In this document: in pieces, positions 27,596 through 36,456 of the stretch
Layout: each line of letters begins with the position of its first letter
Position numbering within the stretch: position 1 is the first letter of the stretch
From: Helicobacter didelphidarum
Lineage (GTDB): Bacteria; Campylobacterota; Campylobacteria; Campylobacterales; Helicobacteraceae
Assembly: GCF_003364195.1 (NCBI RefSeq)
Contig: NZ_NXLQ01000004.1
Span: 1-64,000, forward strand
Direction of reading: 5' to 3'
Length of the DNA: 64,000 nt
The notes under the pieces: model-generated
Told to the model about the DNA's origin: nothing
Databases searched by the model: none
The model's input: the letters and a program-made list of their open reading frames with translations, nothing else
Position numbers and translations under genes: made by a program

Positions 27596-28665
27596 TATTT
27601 CTCCTTTGTGTGATATAAAATATTGGTGCTGAAGTCCAAATCCTGCAATATCGCGATAGCCACGCTTAGCCCCACACCAAAGCCAGCAAAAAGCGAGCGA
27701 GATTCTGCGATATGATTGTGTGGATTATGACATAAGAGCAGAGGGATACTCACACAGCTTGTATTGCCAAATTTATCGATATTGATAGGGGATTTGCTCG
27801 CTACTTGCATTTTGTTGATGAGATATTCATTTATCATTTTATTTGCTTGGTGGAGATAATATCTCTCTATGTCGTTTGATTGGAGTTTTGCGAAATGCAA
27901 AATCGCCTCAATATTGCTTGGAACTTCCTCAATGGTGAAATCAAATACTTCAATCCCTTTGATAAGGGAGCAAGAGGGGATATTGACATTGCCATCTTCA
28001 TCAATAAATTCATCAAACGACTTTGAATCTAGTGGCTGTTTCAATCCTCCATAAGGTAAGATGATCGCCTTGTATCCCTCGCCAAGCGTCTTAAAGCGGA
28101 AGTATGATTGCTTTGCATTTGGATTGTATTCTATGGCAGTGCAACTCCCCGCATCACCAAAAAGCATAGCAATAGATTTGTTCTTATGGTAAGTAACATT
28201 TGAGGGTGCATCACCGACAAAAAGTAAGATTCGCTTCACTTCCCCACCACTTGCAGCGATATGACTCATCGCGACATACAAGCCATACACATAGCCACTA
28301 CAACCCATAGCGACATCATAAGCAAGACATTCTTTGTGTAGCCCTAACCTATCTTGTAAGATACACGCTGTCGCAGGGAGTTTGTATTCGTGCTGTTGTG
28401 ATACGACAATCACGCCATCGATACTATCCTTGCTCCAATCAAGCTTTTGGAGAGTATCTAAGCCAGACTCTACATACAAATCAAGCAAAGTCTCATCGCA
28501 TTCTTTATCGCGTGCAAGCTCATATCGTGTCTTTACCCCCGTGGTCTTGATGATTTTCTTAATCTCTTTTTCATCAAAATAGGGATTTGTGAAATTATCT
28601 TTTTTGAGTGAGGGCAAAATCGAGGTAATATGTCTTATACTTACATTGTTAAGCGTGCAGTTCAT
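27595..28665 (-). CDS. FabH-type 3-oxoacyl-ACP synthase III
   Basis: A 356-residue ketoacyl synthase III. The Cys-His-Asn triad is present: GCSGYVYGL near residue 119, YLHQANK near 270 and GNTSCVSIP near 299. KASIII enzymes condense an acyl-CoA with malonyl-ACP, or transfer acyl groups. The start overlaps the stop of the upstream ACP (ATGA), which suggests that this ACP is its partner. It is the second of two such synthases in the cluster, so at least one is not the housekeeping FabH. Substrate unknown. Confidence 0.85.
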   Translation of the reverse strand: MNCTLNNVSIRHITSILPSLKKDNFTNPYFDEKEIKKIIKTTGVKTRYELARDKECDETLLDLYVESGLDTLQKLDWSKDSIDGVIVVSQQHEYKLPATACILQDRLGLHKECLAYDVAMGCSGYVYGLYVAMSHIAASGGEVKRILLFVGDAPSNVTYHKNKSIAMLFGDAGSCTAIEYNPNAKQSYFRFKTLGEGYKAIILPYGGLKQPLDSKSFDEFIDEDGNVNIPSCSLIKGIEVFDFTIEEVPSNIEAILHFAKLQSNDIERYYLHQANKMINEYLINKMQVASKSPINIDKFGNTSCVSIPLLLCHNPHNHIAESRSLFAGFGVGLSVAIAILQDLDFSTNILYHTKEK

Positions 28666-28886
28666 TTGATACCAGCCAAATCAAGTATATCTTGCACACT
28701 CTTTAGTCCTCTAATCTCATCGGGTTTGATTTTTTTACCAAGCTTTGAGTCAAAAAGGGCGATTAAACTCAAATGTGCCATAGAATCCCAATCTTCAAAA
28801 CTATCAAGCATATCTTCGGCTTTAAGGGTATTTAAATCAAGCATTAAAATATCCTCTAGCTCGTTGAAAAGTTCTTGTTTTGTCAT
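28662..28886 (-). CDS. acyl carrier protein
   Basis: A 74-residue acidic four-helix ACP. The phosphopantetheine attachment site is DWDSMAHLSLI (Ser near residue 35). The ATG at 28886 has AAGGAGAG upstream; a start at 28919 is unlikely. Its stop codon overlaps the ATG of the FabH-type synthase. It is one of three ACPs in the cluster, none of them the usual fatty-acid ACP with the exact DSLD motif; it presumably carries a dedicated intermediate. Confidence 0.85.
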   Translation of the reverse strand: MTKQELFNELEDILMLDLNTLKAEDMLDSFEDWDSMAHLSLIALFDSKLGKKIKPDEIRGLKSVQDILDLAGIK

Positions 28887-29052
28887 AATTCTCTCCTTGT
28901 GAAAATAATAATATGGCATAGAGCCATAAGCAAATATTTTGCAAAAAATACTTGATTATAGCTATGCTTGGTGTAGAGAAGGATAGAGTAAAGGAGGGAA
29001 AAATATTGGAGATGATAATATAGGGTAGTGTAGAAAATTCCCAGATTCTTAT

Positions 29053-29134
29053 CGTCATTGCGAGCTTTTGCAAAGAAACTTGATATTGTTTCATTATTGC
29101 GAGCCTTGATGAAATCAAGGCGTGGCAATCCATA
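29053..29134 (+). repeat. REP-like repeat, two units
   Basis: Two adjacent units: one starts CGTCATTGCGAGC at 29053, the second runs 29091-29134 and ends GGCAATCCATAA. The second includes the perfect hairpin CCTTGAT-GAA-ATCAAGG. Same family as the copies inside the type IIG gene. Confidence 0.75.
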
Positions 29135-29181
29135 AGTATTTTTTGTAAAATTTTACTTATTTGATTGTATGTAGAATCTTC

Positions 29182-29221
29182 TTTATGGATTGCTTCGTTG
29201 CTTCGCTCCTCGCAATGACGA
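29182..29221 (-). repeat. REP-like repeat, opposite orientation
   Basis: Starts TTATGGATTGC and ends CTCGCAATGACGA, the inverse of the copy at 29091-29134; together they could fold into a large stem in the transcript between the ACP and SDR genes. Confidence 0.75.
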
Positions 29222-29246
29222 CTTGTTACTTTGTCATTTTGAGACA

Positions 29247-30011
29247 TCATAAGCTCCCTCCACCATCGATTACGATATTTTGTCCTGTTATCCACGCAGA
29301 ATCGCCGCTTAGCAAAAAGCAGACAAGCGGACTTACTTTCTCCACCGAGCCAATCCCTAGCGGATATTGTTTATCCATATCATCGATATATTGTGCGTTA
29401 TACACGCTTTTCCACGATTCTATCATTTCAGTCAGCACGAAGCCGGGCGATATAGCATTAAGTCTAAATTTTGGAGCAATTTCAAGGGCGATAGATTTTA
29501 CCGCCGCATTAATCGCTGCTTTGCTCGCTGAATAATTTGCTATCCCTTTGTATGCTTTCACACTTGCATTGGAGCTAATCCATACGAAACTCGCCCCCTC
29601 ATTGCTTTTTGCCCTTTTGTCAAGTAAGCCTTTCAGCACTTGGAGATTCCCAAAATAATTAATATCAAAAAGTGCGGTGGCGGATTCGACAGACAGCACC
29701 GATTGTATCGGTGCTGTCTGCTGGATACCAGCAGATAGCACGGCACCATCAAAGCTGCCATATTCTTTGGCGAGATTGAGAATCGTCTTATCTAAACCCT
29801 TAAATTGACTCATATCTTGTGTAATGGTGATAAAGTTATCTTGATTATGTGCTTGTTCTTTTTTGCTTTCTAGCTTTTGTGTATCTCGCCCGAGTGCAAA
29901 GACTTCCGCACCAAGTGCATTGAGGCTAAGTGCGATATGCGCACCCATACCGCTACTCCCTCCTGTAATTAAAAACCGCTTACCCTCAAAGCAATCCGCT
30001 TGAAATATCAT
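29247..30011 (-). CDS. short-chain dehydrogenase/reductase
   Basis: A 254-residue classical SDR with TGGSSGMG at residues 17-24, the Ser of WISSNAS and the catalytic YSASK. The end ITGQNIVIDGGG is typical of the FabG branch. It starts four bases after the upstream ACP stop with AGAGG as ribosome site, and follows an ACP and a FabH-type synthase, mirroring the second module (ACP, FabH, SDR). It probably reduces a 3-oxoacyl-ACP to the 3-hydroxyacyl form. It is clearly a paralogue of the SDR at 25777 rather than a recent copy. Confidence 0.8.
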   Translation of the reverse strand: MIFQADCFEGKRFLITGGSSGMGAHIALSLNALGAEVFALGRDTQKLESKKEQAHNQDNFITITQDMSQFKGLDKTILNLAKEYGSFDGAVLSAGIQQTAPIQSVLSVESATALFDINYFGNLQVLKGLLDKRAKSNEGASFVWISSNASVKAYKGIANYSASKAAINAAVKSIALEIAPKFRLNAISPGFVLTEMIESWKSVYNAQYIDDMDKQYPLGIGSVEKVSPLVCFLLSGDSAWITGQNIVIDGGGSL

Positions 30012-30014
30012 CGC

Positions 30015-30245
30015 CTAACCCTCTATCTTACCATTTGCAAGCTTGATTAAATCACTGACTCCCTTACAATTTTTAAGCGTATTGCCACTAAGCGTAATCC
30101 CAAAAAGGCTATCATAGAGGCTAATAAGCGATATGATTGAGAGGCTATCCCATTCCTCAATATCCTCTAAAGCCATATCTTCGCTCAAATCCTCATCTCT
30201 TTGCAAGGCGTCTTTGAGAGATTCTAAAAATGCTTGTTTTGTCAT
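30015..30245 (-). CDS. acyl carrier protein
   Basis: A 76-residue ACP with the phosphopantetheine site EWDSLSIISLI (Ser near residue 36). It lies 19 bases after the FabH-type gene and 3 bases before the SDR gene, with AAGGAGA as ribosome site. Together these form one complete ketosynthase-carrier-reductase module. Confidence 0.85.
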   Translation of the reverse strand: MTKQAFLESLKDALQRDEDLSEDMALEDIEEWDSLSIISLISLYDSLFGITLSGNTLKNCKGVSDLIKLANGKIEG

Positions 30246-30264
30246 ATTTTCTCCTTAATGCGAT

Positions 30265-31350
30265 TTAATGTGATGGCGCAAATTGCACTTTTTGACATAT
30301 AAAATCTTGCGGTAAAGTGAGTATTGCATTCCCCCAGCTAAGCCCCGCACCAAACCCCGCCATAAAGATTTGCATATCGCTTCGCAATGGCGAATGGATA
30401 GAATCTAGCCTATCACATATTGTCGCAGGTATGGAGCAACCACTCAAATTCCCATATTTATTTGTCGTGTCGTTTGGGACTTTCGCCTTATCTAGCCCTA
30501 ATCGTCTTATGATATTATCCACGATATATTTGTTTGCTTGATGAAAGAAATAATATTCAAAATCCTCTTTTTGCTTCTTTGCATACGCGATAATCTCCTC
30601 AAAAGTCTTTGGATAAGTCATCACTGCGAAGTTGAATATCTCTGCGCCGTCCATATAGAGATTTTTGAGTGTCCTAGATTCTGAAGTTTGCCATACTTTT
30701 TCATCAGCGATAATGTCCTTTGTAGGAATCCTCCCCGCACCCTCTGGAATGATGAGCTGATAGAATTTCTCTCCAAGTGAGCCTAACTCAAGGAATGCTT
30801 TTTCGTGAGATGGTGTATATTCTAGTAATGTCGCACTCACGCCATCGCCAATCACAGGGGCGAGACTAGAATCTAGGGGATTGACAAATTTGCTTATAGT
30901 ATCGCCACAGAGGAGCAAAACGCACTTCGCCCCACCACTGCTAATAAGGCTATGAGCCATATAAAGCCCATAGAGATAACCCGCACAGGCTTGATTTATA
31001 TCAAAGCTAAAGCACGATGAGGACAAGCCCAATCGCCCATGCAAGTAGCACGCACTCGCTGGGAGGATATAATCAGGCGTTTGCGTTACAAAAATCAATG
31101 CATCAATGCGACTTCTATCAAGATTTAAGCTCTCTATAAGGCTTATCGCTGCCATTTCAGCCATATCACTTGCTGTGAGATTTGGCGGGGCGATATGTCG
31201 CTTTTGTAAGCCTATGACTTTTTTAATCCTCTTTAATGCTTTCTCATCGCCATGATAGAGCGTGTGAAGCTCGGAATCTATATCGATACTTTGCTCGGGG
31301 ACAAATGTCGCAATGCCTTTTAATGCGACTGAAGAAAATGTGGCTTTCAT
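30265..31350 (-). CDS. FabH-type 3-oxoacyl-ACP synthase III
   Basis: A 361-residue KASIII with the full triad: QACAGYLYGL near residue 121, FFHQANK near 270 and GNLSGCSIP near 298. It is only moderately like the second synthase in the cluster. Its ATG overlaps the stop of the acyltransferase frame (ATGA), but a good ribosome site (AAAGGAG) also lies just upstream, so it need not depend fully on coupling. Likely condenses or transfers a starter acyl group onto the next gene's ACP. Confidence 0.85.
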   Translation of the reverse strand: MKATFSSVALKGIATFVPEQSIDIDSELHTLYHGDEKALKRIKKVIGLQKRHIAPPNLTASDMAEMAAISLIESLNLDRSRIDALIFVTQTPDYILPASACYLHGRLGLSSSCFSFDINQACAGYLYGLYMAHSLISSGGAKCVLLLCGDTISKFVNPLDSSLAPVIGDGVSATLLEYTPSHEKAFLELGSLGEKFYQLIIPEGAGRIPTKDIIADEKVWQTSESRTLKNLYMDGAEIFNFAVMTYPKTFEEIIAYAKKQKEDFEYYFFHQANKYIVDNIIRRLGLDKAKVPNDTTNKYGNLSGCSIPATICDRLDSIHSPLRSDMQIFMAGFGAGLSWGNAILTLPQDFICQKVQFAPSH

Positions 31351-32186
31351 GCTATGCGCTCCTTTGGAAGCAGGATAGATTCTGTGGGGTGGTTTTGTGA
31401 GATTCTATAAAGATTTTTGATATTTTCTTGGTAAGATTCTGTAAGGAAGCTATATCTTTGTGCGTCATTGCGAACCTTGATAGAATCAAGACGTAGCAAT
31501 CCATAACAATTATAGATTTGAGATTCTGTGTGCGGTGTTGTATGAAGATAGAAACGAGTAAGGCAAGAATTTAGGTTTCTACCCCCCCCCCCGCTAATTT
31601 GCAAAGAATCTAAAAAATTTTTTTCAAGTTCAAGGAGATTTTTACTGCGTTCTAAAATGCGTCTCGCGGGATTGCCCATATAGATTCCATAAGGCTTGGT
31701 GGGGCGGATAACGACACTCAAAGCCCCCACGCTCACCCCTTCACTTAGCCCCATACTCGAGGGCAAAACAATGCTTGTGCTGCCCATCATCGCGTGTTTG
31801 CCGATATGTATGGGGCGACTTATGATATTTTTATACGCGTTAGGAATAGTGGGATTACTCATGCTTTCACCGCTATAATCATCACTTGTGCTAAAAATCT
31901 TACACGCACTTGAAATTGATACGAAATTCTCGACAATGATACCCTCACTTCCGCCTGTGAGGATACTTCCTGCTCCGATATGTATGAAGCTCCCTATCGT
32001 GATATTCCCGCTCAAAATCACAAAATCATCGATTCGCACATTATCGCCTATGCTGATTTGCTCCACACCATAGAATCGAGCGAGGCGAGAGAGAAGGACA
32101 TTTTTGCCAATAGATTTTAGCCCTAGCTCCTGAAGCTCATCTACGCTATAAAAGCCATTTGGAATCTGTGTAAAATGCTGTTGCAT
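31347..32186 (-). CDS. WbbJ-like hexapeptide acyltransferase with phase-variable tail
   Basis: Left-handed beta-helix O-acyltransferase (CysE/WbbJ class). Residues 1-200 form a complete enzyme: repeated turns such as ISIGDNVRIDD, ITIGSFIHIGAG and VSVGALSVVI, ending with the usual YMGNPARRI. Near residue 200 a G11 tract writes SGGGG. In the present frame translation goes on for 75 more residues, part of which (NCYGLLRLDSIKVRNDAQ) is translated REP-like repeat, and stops at the next gene's ATG. G12 would stop at once and G10 after three codons. The core is intact in all frames. AAGAGG precedes the ATG. Acceptor is probably a sugar. Confidence 0.75.
   Translation of the reverse strand: MQQHFTQIPNGFYSVDELQELGLKSIGKNVLLSRLARFYGVEQISIGDNVRIDDFVILSGNITIGSFIHIGAGSILTGGSEGIIVENFVSISSACKIFSTSDDYSGESMSNPTIPNAYKNIISRPIHIGKHAMMGSTSIVLPSSMGLSEGVSVGALSVVIRPTKPYGIYMGNPARRILERSKNLLELEKNFLDSLQISGGGGRNLNSCLTRFYLHTTPHTESQIYNCYGLLRLDSIKVRNDAQRYSFLTESYQENIKNLYRISQNHPTESILLPKERIA
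31463..31506 (+). repeat. REP-like repeat
   Basis: A single copy (GTCATTGCGAACC ... GTAGCAATCCATAA) with the internal near-palindrome CCTTGAT-AGA-ATCAAG. It lies in the variable 3' tail of the acyltransferase frame. Confidence 0.75.
31582..31592 (-). repeat. poly-G tract (G11) in the acyltransferase gene
   Basis: Eleven consecutive C on the plus strand. In the gene it follows the codon for Ser near residue 200. With G11 the frame stays open to the ketosynthase start; with G12 a TAG follows the tract immediately. A slipped-strand switch site. Confidence 0.85.
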
Positions 32187-32305
32187 AACTTTATGCCTCT
32201 TTTGTATTGTATTCTTGGTATTATAGCAAAGAATGCTTATTAATGTTTATTTTAGTGCAATAAATCTTATAAATCTTAGATATTGCATTTTGCATATAAA
32301 GTCCT

Positions 32306-34570
32306 TTAGCTTGGTATGATAGAGTTTTTGCGTGCTGTTTTGATGAGTGAGAATACCATAAAACCAAAGAATATCGTATAAACCGCACCGATGACTGATA
32401 GCGGGTCAAGAAGCATTCCCTTATCTGTGAATACTCCAATCACAGGGACGAGATACTTGGGTGATGAGAGAAGAATAGAAAAAGTAATGATATATGAGAG
32501 AATTATACTAAAATATCTCAATATCATTTTATCATTAAATGACAACACGAATAAGAACAAACCGATAAACACTATATTTAGTGTTAGGTTTATAATCAGT
32601 GTTTTTATGGAATTTGTCAAAACAAAATGATTGATATGTTTGCTATAAAACTCACTTGCAGAATGTGGGTGCAAATCCCAAAAACTAAAGGCACAATAAT
32701 TTACTCCATATATTGCAATAGCACTTAATATCCCAAACATTCCTATTAAGATAAGAAGAGAATGAAACGACTTAAGTAAATCTGTATGATGGTCAGAGGT
32801 GGTGCGATAAAACCAAAGTTGGTATTTATCTATTTTATCTTTTTTGGTAATTTTTTTTATTACCTTTATGATATATGATAAATATTTCTTTATTTTGTTA
32901 ATAATTGATAATGTTGTATTTTCGTTGTTTTCTCGCTCTGTTTTAAATTCTAATTCAAGCTCTTTAGCATACAATTCTAGTTTATGCCACGCTTGAGCTT
33001 CTAAAAGATTATTTTGAGTAAGAAGCATATCTTTGATAACTCTATAAGAATCTTTTGTATTTTGGGCATGTTGAATTTTCCATTCTTTGATAGTTCTCTT
33101 GTCATCTGTCTTTTTATCCTCATTAGCTATATTTTCAATATAATGTTTATTCACTTCTAAGGTAAGTTTTGAAGTATCTACACCCACAAAATTAACTTGC
33201 TTTGGCTTCTCAAATACACAAGCTGAAAAGTTTGGCACATTTTGAAAAGTAACAAAATAGAAATTTGCGACTTTGGTAAAATGTGAGCGATACATTTGCA
33301 AATCTTTTTTAAATATAGCTCTATGAAAATAAGTATCATGAAGAAATTTTGTATTTGAAAAGTTAGCTTTTCCCTTAAATATAGCATTAGAAAAATCAAC
33401 TTCTTGCTTGAAAGTTGCATTTTTAAAAATTACTTTAGCTTTAAATTCACATCTTTTAAAATCTATATTTCCACTAAAAGTAGATTTAGAATAATCAAGT
33501 GGGCTGTTAAACTCAGAATCCTTAAAATTCAAATCCTTTGAAAATCCATTTTCTTTAAATATATACTGAATATTCTTACTCCCTGAAAAATCTATATCCT
33601 CGTTAAAATTTGCTCTGCTAAAATCAATTTCTAAAGATTTTTTTTCATCATTTATTATTCTGTTAATAAAATCAAACTTTTTCTCAAATTGACATTGAGA
33701 GAAGTTTATCTTTTGATTACCTTTAAATACTCCCCCAAAACTAATATTTGAACGAAATTGACAATTAGAAAAATTAATTTCTTTAAATTCGCATTCTTGA
33801 AATTCTATATATTTTTCTTCTTCATATGTAGTAGCACATTCCCCATTGCTAAAATAAGTATTGCTAAAATCTGCTATTCCATTAAACTTAGTTTTATTAA
33901 ATAATATATTATGCTTTTTGTATATGATATTATCATCATTAAAGCTATCAAGAAACCATGAATTTTTAAACAAACAATCACTATTAAAGATAAGATTAAC
34001 TTGACTAGAATTAAATGAATTAAAAAATGTATTTGTAAAGTTAGCTTTTTCTTTAAATTCTATTTTTCCCAATAAAGTGAATTTTTGAGCAAAATAAGTA
34101 TTGCTAAAATTAACTTCTTTTTCAAACATACAATCCTGAAAAATTAAGCTACCACTATATTTCATATACTTCTTTTGAGAATATTCTGGTTGTTCTTCAG
34201 CATCAAAATGGTAATTATTTGTTTCGCTAGCACTTATTTTGTCTTTGGTCTGATTGATTATGGCTTTACTAAAACTACAACTTACAAACTCTAAATTAAC
34301 CTTATCTATTAATGGGGACATAAAATTAAGAACTTCTTCTTTTGATTGGCTACCTATATCGTCTTCATTTTGAATAGAAAAAATATCTTCCTTTTTTTCT
34401 ACTATTTGTGTAGTTTCCTTGTTTAGAGCAATTTCTTGTGCTTCTTCATCTGTTATGCTAATAATATTATGTCTATGTTTTATTTTCTCTATTTGATTTT
34501 TATCTCCAAAAAGAAATTTTGCTATATTGCTTCTTATTCGATATATACTATCATCATCTAACATTATCAT
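32306..34570 (-). CDS. pentapeptide-repeat membrane protein
   Basis: A 754-residue protein. Residues about 70-460 are degenerate pentapeptide repeats with Phe in the central position (ANFSNTKF, VDFSNAIF, IDFKRCEF, VIFKNATF), which stack into a square beta-helix. A charged linker follows, then about four membrane spans at roughly 605-630, 655-680, 685-715 and 730-750. Pentapeptide domains can mimic DNA or mediate protein contacts; combined with a C-terminal membrane unit the protein may be a gated channel or sensor, but I do not recognise a named family. It interrupts the acyl cluster, read in the same direction. AAGGG precedes the ATG. Confidence 0.65.
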   Translation of the reverse strand: MIMLDDDSIYRIRSNIAKFLFGDKNQIEKIKHRHNIISITDEEAQEIALNKETTQIVEKKEDIFSIQNEDDIGSQSKEEVLNFMSPLIDKVNLEFVSCSFSKAIINQTKDKISASETNNYHFDAEEQPEYSQKKYMKYSGSLIFQDCMFEKEVNFSNTYFAQKFTLLGKIEFKEKANFTNTFFNSFNSSQVNLIFNSDCLFKNSWFLDSFNDDNIIYKKHNILFNKTKFNGIADFSNTYFSNGECATTYEEEKYIEFQECEFKEINFSNCQFRSNISFGGVFKGNQKINFSQCQFEKKFDFINRIINDEKKSLEIDFSRANFNEDIDFSGSKNIQYIFKENGFSKDLNFKDSEFNSPLDYSKSTFSGNIDFKRCEFKAKVIFKNATFKQEVDFSNAIFKGKANFSNTKFLHDTYFHRAIFKKDLQMYRSHFTKVANFYFVTFQNVPNFSACVFEKPKQVNFVGVDTSKLTLEVNKHYIENIANEDKKTDDKRTIKEWKIQHAQNTKDSYRVIKDMLLTQNNLLEAQAWHKLELYAKELELEFKTERENNENTTLSIINKIKKYLSYIIKVIKKITKKDKIDKYQLWFYRTTSDHHTDLLKSFHSLLILIGMFGILSAIAIYGVNYCAFSFWDLHPHSASEFYSKHINHFVLTNSIKTLIINLTLNIVFIGLFLFVLSFNDKMILRYFSIILSYIITFSILLSSPKYLVPVIGVFTDKGMLLDPLSVIGAVYTIFFGFMVFSLIKTARKNSIIPS

Positions 34571-34674
34571 ATTCCCTTTCTCTATGAATTATACCAAAGC
34601 ATTATAATAACATATTTTCTAAATGGATTTGATGATTAATTTAGGAGAGATTATGAATATCTGCTATCGCTATC

Positions 34675-36456
34675 TTATCTTACCACAACCCTCAATCCCC
34701 TCATATCTACCGCGTGTTGTGCAATCTCTATGCTTTGCTTTGATTCTAATGCTACCATATCTTCACCGCTAAGATGAGCGAGTGTTTGCAAAAATGGCTT
34801 GTTTCGCTCGCCTTTTTGATAATGCACGATAATCCGCTGAGAATCTACCCCGAGATTTTCACTCATCAGTGCAAATGCTTTGTAAAGCATAAGAGATTCT
34901 AGCCTCCGCCCTAGCGCACGACAGCTCACCACTATATCGATAATCTCAAGGCTTACTTCCTTGCCTAAGCCCCCATGCGTAATGCCCTCTTTTGCACCCT
35001 TGCACTTTTTCTCAACACTTCCGCCATTCTTACACTTCTCATTATGAAAGTCTCTAGCTTCCGCACATTTCTCACTATCAATCTCCCCTTTCTCCGCACT
35101 CAAGCCCATATCACGCTCAAAACTCCTCCCCACGATGATAGCGATATTCCCACTATCGCTTAGCTTATCTCTCATCGCGATACTCACAATCACATAGTTT
35201 TGAGAATCTAGCCACGACTTGACTTGCTCTTGCGTGGGACGCGTGTAGTTTGCGATGAATTGATTTGTTTTATTAAGGAGTTCGTGTATCCGCACCATAT
35301 TTGCCCTATCATCGAGATGAAACTCAAGCTCGATTTGCAGATTCTTAAAATATTCCTCTTGACTAAGATTCTCTAGCTCTTTTCGTTTAGCATTTGCGGC
35401 TATGTCGTTCGCACGCAGTGAATCCTCTTTATTTATCCGCGTCTTTCGCATTTGTGGGAAAAGCTCCAAAATCCGCAACACTTCGCTAGGCTCTGTCGCT
35501 AATATCGTCTTTACCCCTGTGGGCTTGACATTCTCTATCTCGGCGGGATTATCATCGATGAAGAGTATAGAATCTAGCCCGATATTGAAGTATTGAGCGA
35601 TATGTGCGAGATTTTCACTTTTTGGATTCCAATTCACTTGCACATAATCAAAATCACTCCACTGAAGCGGGAAGTCGCTCCTTAGCTCAAACATCGCTTT
35701 CGCGTCTTGCTCCTCGTTTTTAGACGCAAGGGCAAGCAAAAATCCTTGTTTTTTGTATGTGAGAATCTTCTCTTGCAGTGCCTTATGCTCTTGTGTGAGT
35801 GTGAGACTTTTCGCCCCATCTTCGCCTAAGATTCCATAATAAAGCGTATTATCCAAATCAAGCACAATAGCTTTGAGGCTGGGCAATAGGAGGCTAGGGA
35901 TAAGACGAAGCCCTAGAATCTGTGCGAGGTGCAAACACGCGATATTGCTTAGCCTCGTGCCTGTGATACTTGATTTGAGTTCATCAAGGATTTGTTTTGA
36001 TTCTCTCTCTTGTAGGATTTGTGAGATACATAATATTTCGCAATGTGTGATATGCTCTACAATGTTGCTAAAATCACGCGTATTTTGCAAAGTCTTAGAA
36101 TCTGCTATATCCATTAATATCGCTAAAATAGGGGCTTTTGAAGTCTGACGCAAAAACTCTAATCGAGATTCTAAATACTCCGCAATATCGCTCTTATACC
36201 TCGATATATCAAGCCAAATTATCTCCAAATCAGATTCTATAATCTTATCAAAATTGAGGCTATCATCATAGCTACTAAGCGTAAAATCCGCTTTTAGCCC
36301 ACTATAATGCAAAAATGGTGTAATCACACTCTCAAGAGGCTCAAAGGCGTGGTTTCTATGGATATTGATAGCTATTTTTTGACATTTTGAAAAATCAAGG
36401 ATTTTGCTATATGACAAAATCTCATTTCGCTTGAGATGAGATGAAAATATATTCAT
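34675..36456 (-). CDS. FkbH-like HAD-IIIC enzyme with GNAT-like C-terminus
   Basis: A 593-residue FkbH-type protein. The HAD nucleophile motif VLDLDNTLYYG is near residue 198 and the acid motif LFIDDNPAE near 303; the C-terminal part is GNAT-like and ends with the typical VSCRALGRRLE. Known FkbH enzymes load a glyceryl unit from 1,3-bisphosphoglycerate onto an ACP, as in methoxymalonyl- and tetronate-forming pathways. About 60 charged residues (475-515 region, GEIDSEKCAEARDFHNEK and on) interrupt the GNAT part. Its ATG directly follows a TAA that ends the in-frame form of the upstream VOC gene (TAAATG), with AAAGGAG inside that frame. Substrate is inferred. Confidence 0.75.
   Translation of the reverse strand: MNIFSSHLKRNEILSYSKILDFSKCQKIAINIHRNHAFEPLESVITPFLHYSGLKADFTLSSYDDSLNFDKIIESDLEIIWLDISRYKSDIAEYLESRLEFLRQTSKAPILAILMDIADSKTLQNTRDFSNIVEHITHCEILCISQILQERESKQILDELKSSITGTRLSNIACLHLAQILGLRLIPSLLLPSLKAIVLDLDNTLYYGILGEDGAKSLTLTQEHKALQEKILTYKKQGFLLALASKNEEQDAKAMFELRSDFPLQWSDFDYVQVNWNPKSENLAHIAQYFNIGLDSILFIDDNPAEIENVKPTGVKTILATEPSEVLRILELFPQMRKTRINKEDSLRANDIAANAKRKELENLSQEEYFKNLQIELEFHLDDRANMVRIHELLNKTNQFIANYTRPTQEQVKSWLDSQNYVIVSIAMRDKLSDSGNIAIIVGRSFERDMGLSAEKGEIDSEKCAEARDFHNEKCKNGGSVEKKCKGAKEGITHGGLGKEVSLEIIDIVVSCRALGRRLESLMLYKAFALMSENLGVDSQRIIVHYQKGERNKPFLQTLAHLSGEDMVALESKQSIEIAQHAVDMRGLRVVVR

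Larger units (their letters stand above)
28887..29246. other. intergenic region carrying REP-like repeats
   Basis: A 360-base break in an otherwise tightly packed operon, between the second SDR and the second ACP. It holds an inverted pair of dispersed repeats (29053-29134 and 29182-29221). Open frames here are just translated repeat sequence and are not called as genes. Confidence 0.6.

Noticed and set aside
28837-29295. Leftward open frames of 152 and 81 codons between the ACP and SDR genes
   Set aside because: They consist of translated REP-like repeats and overlap the real ACP start.
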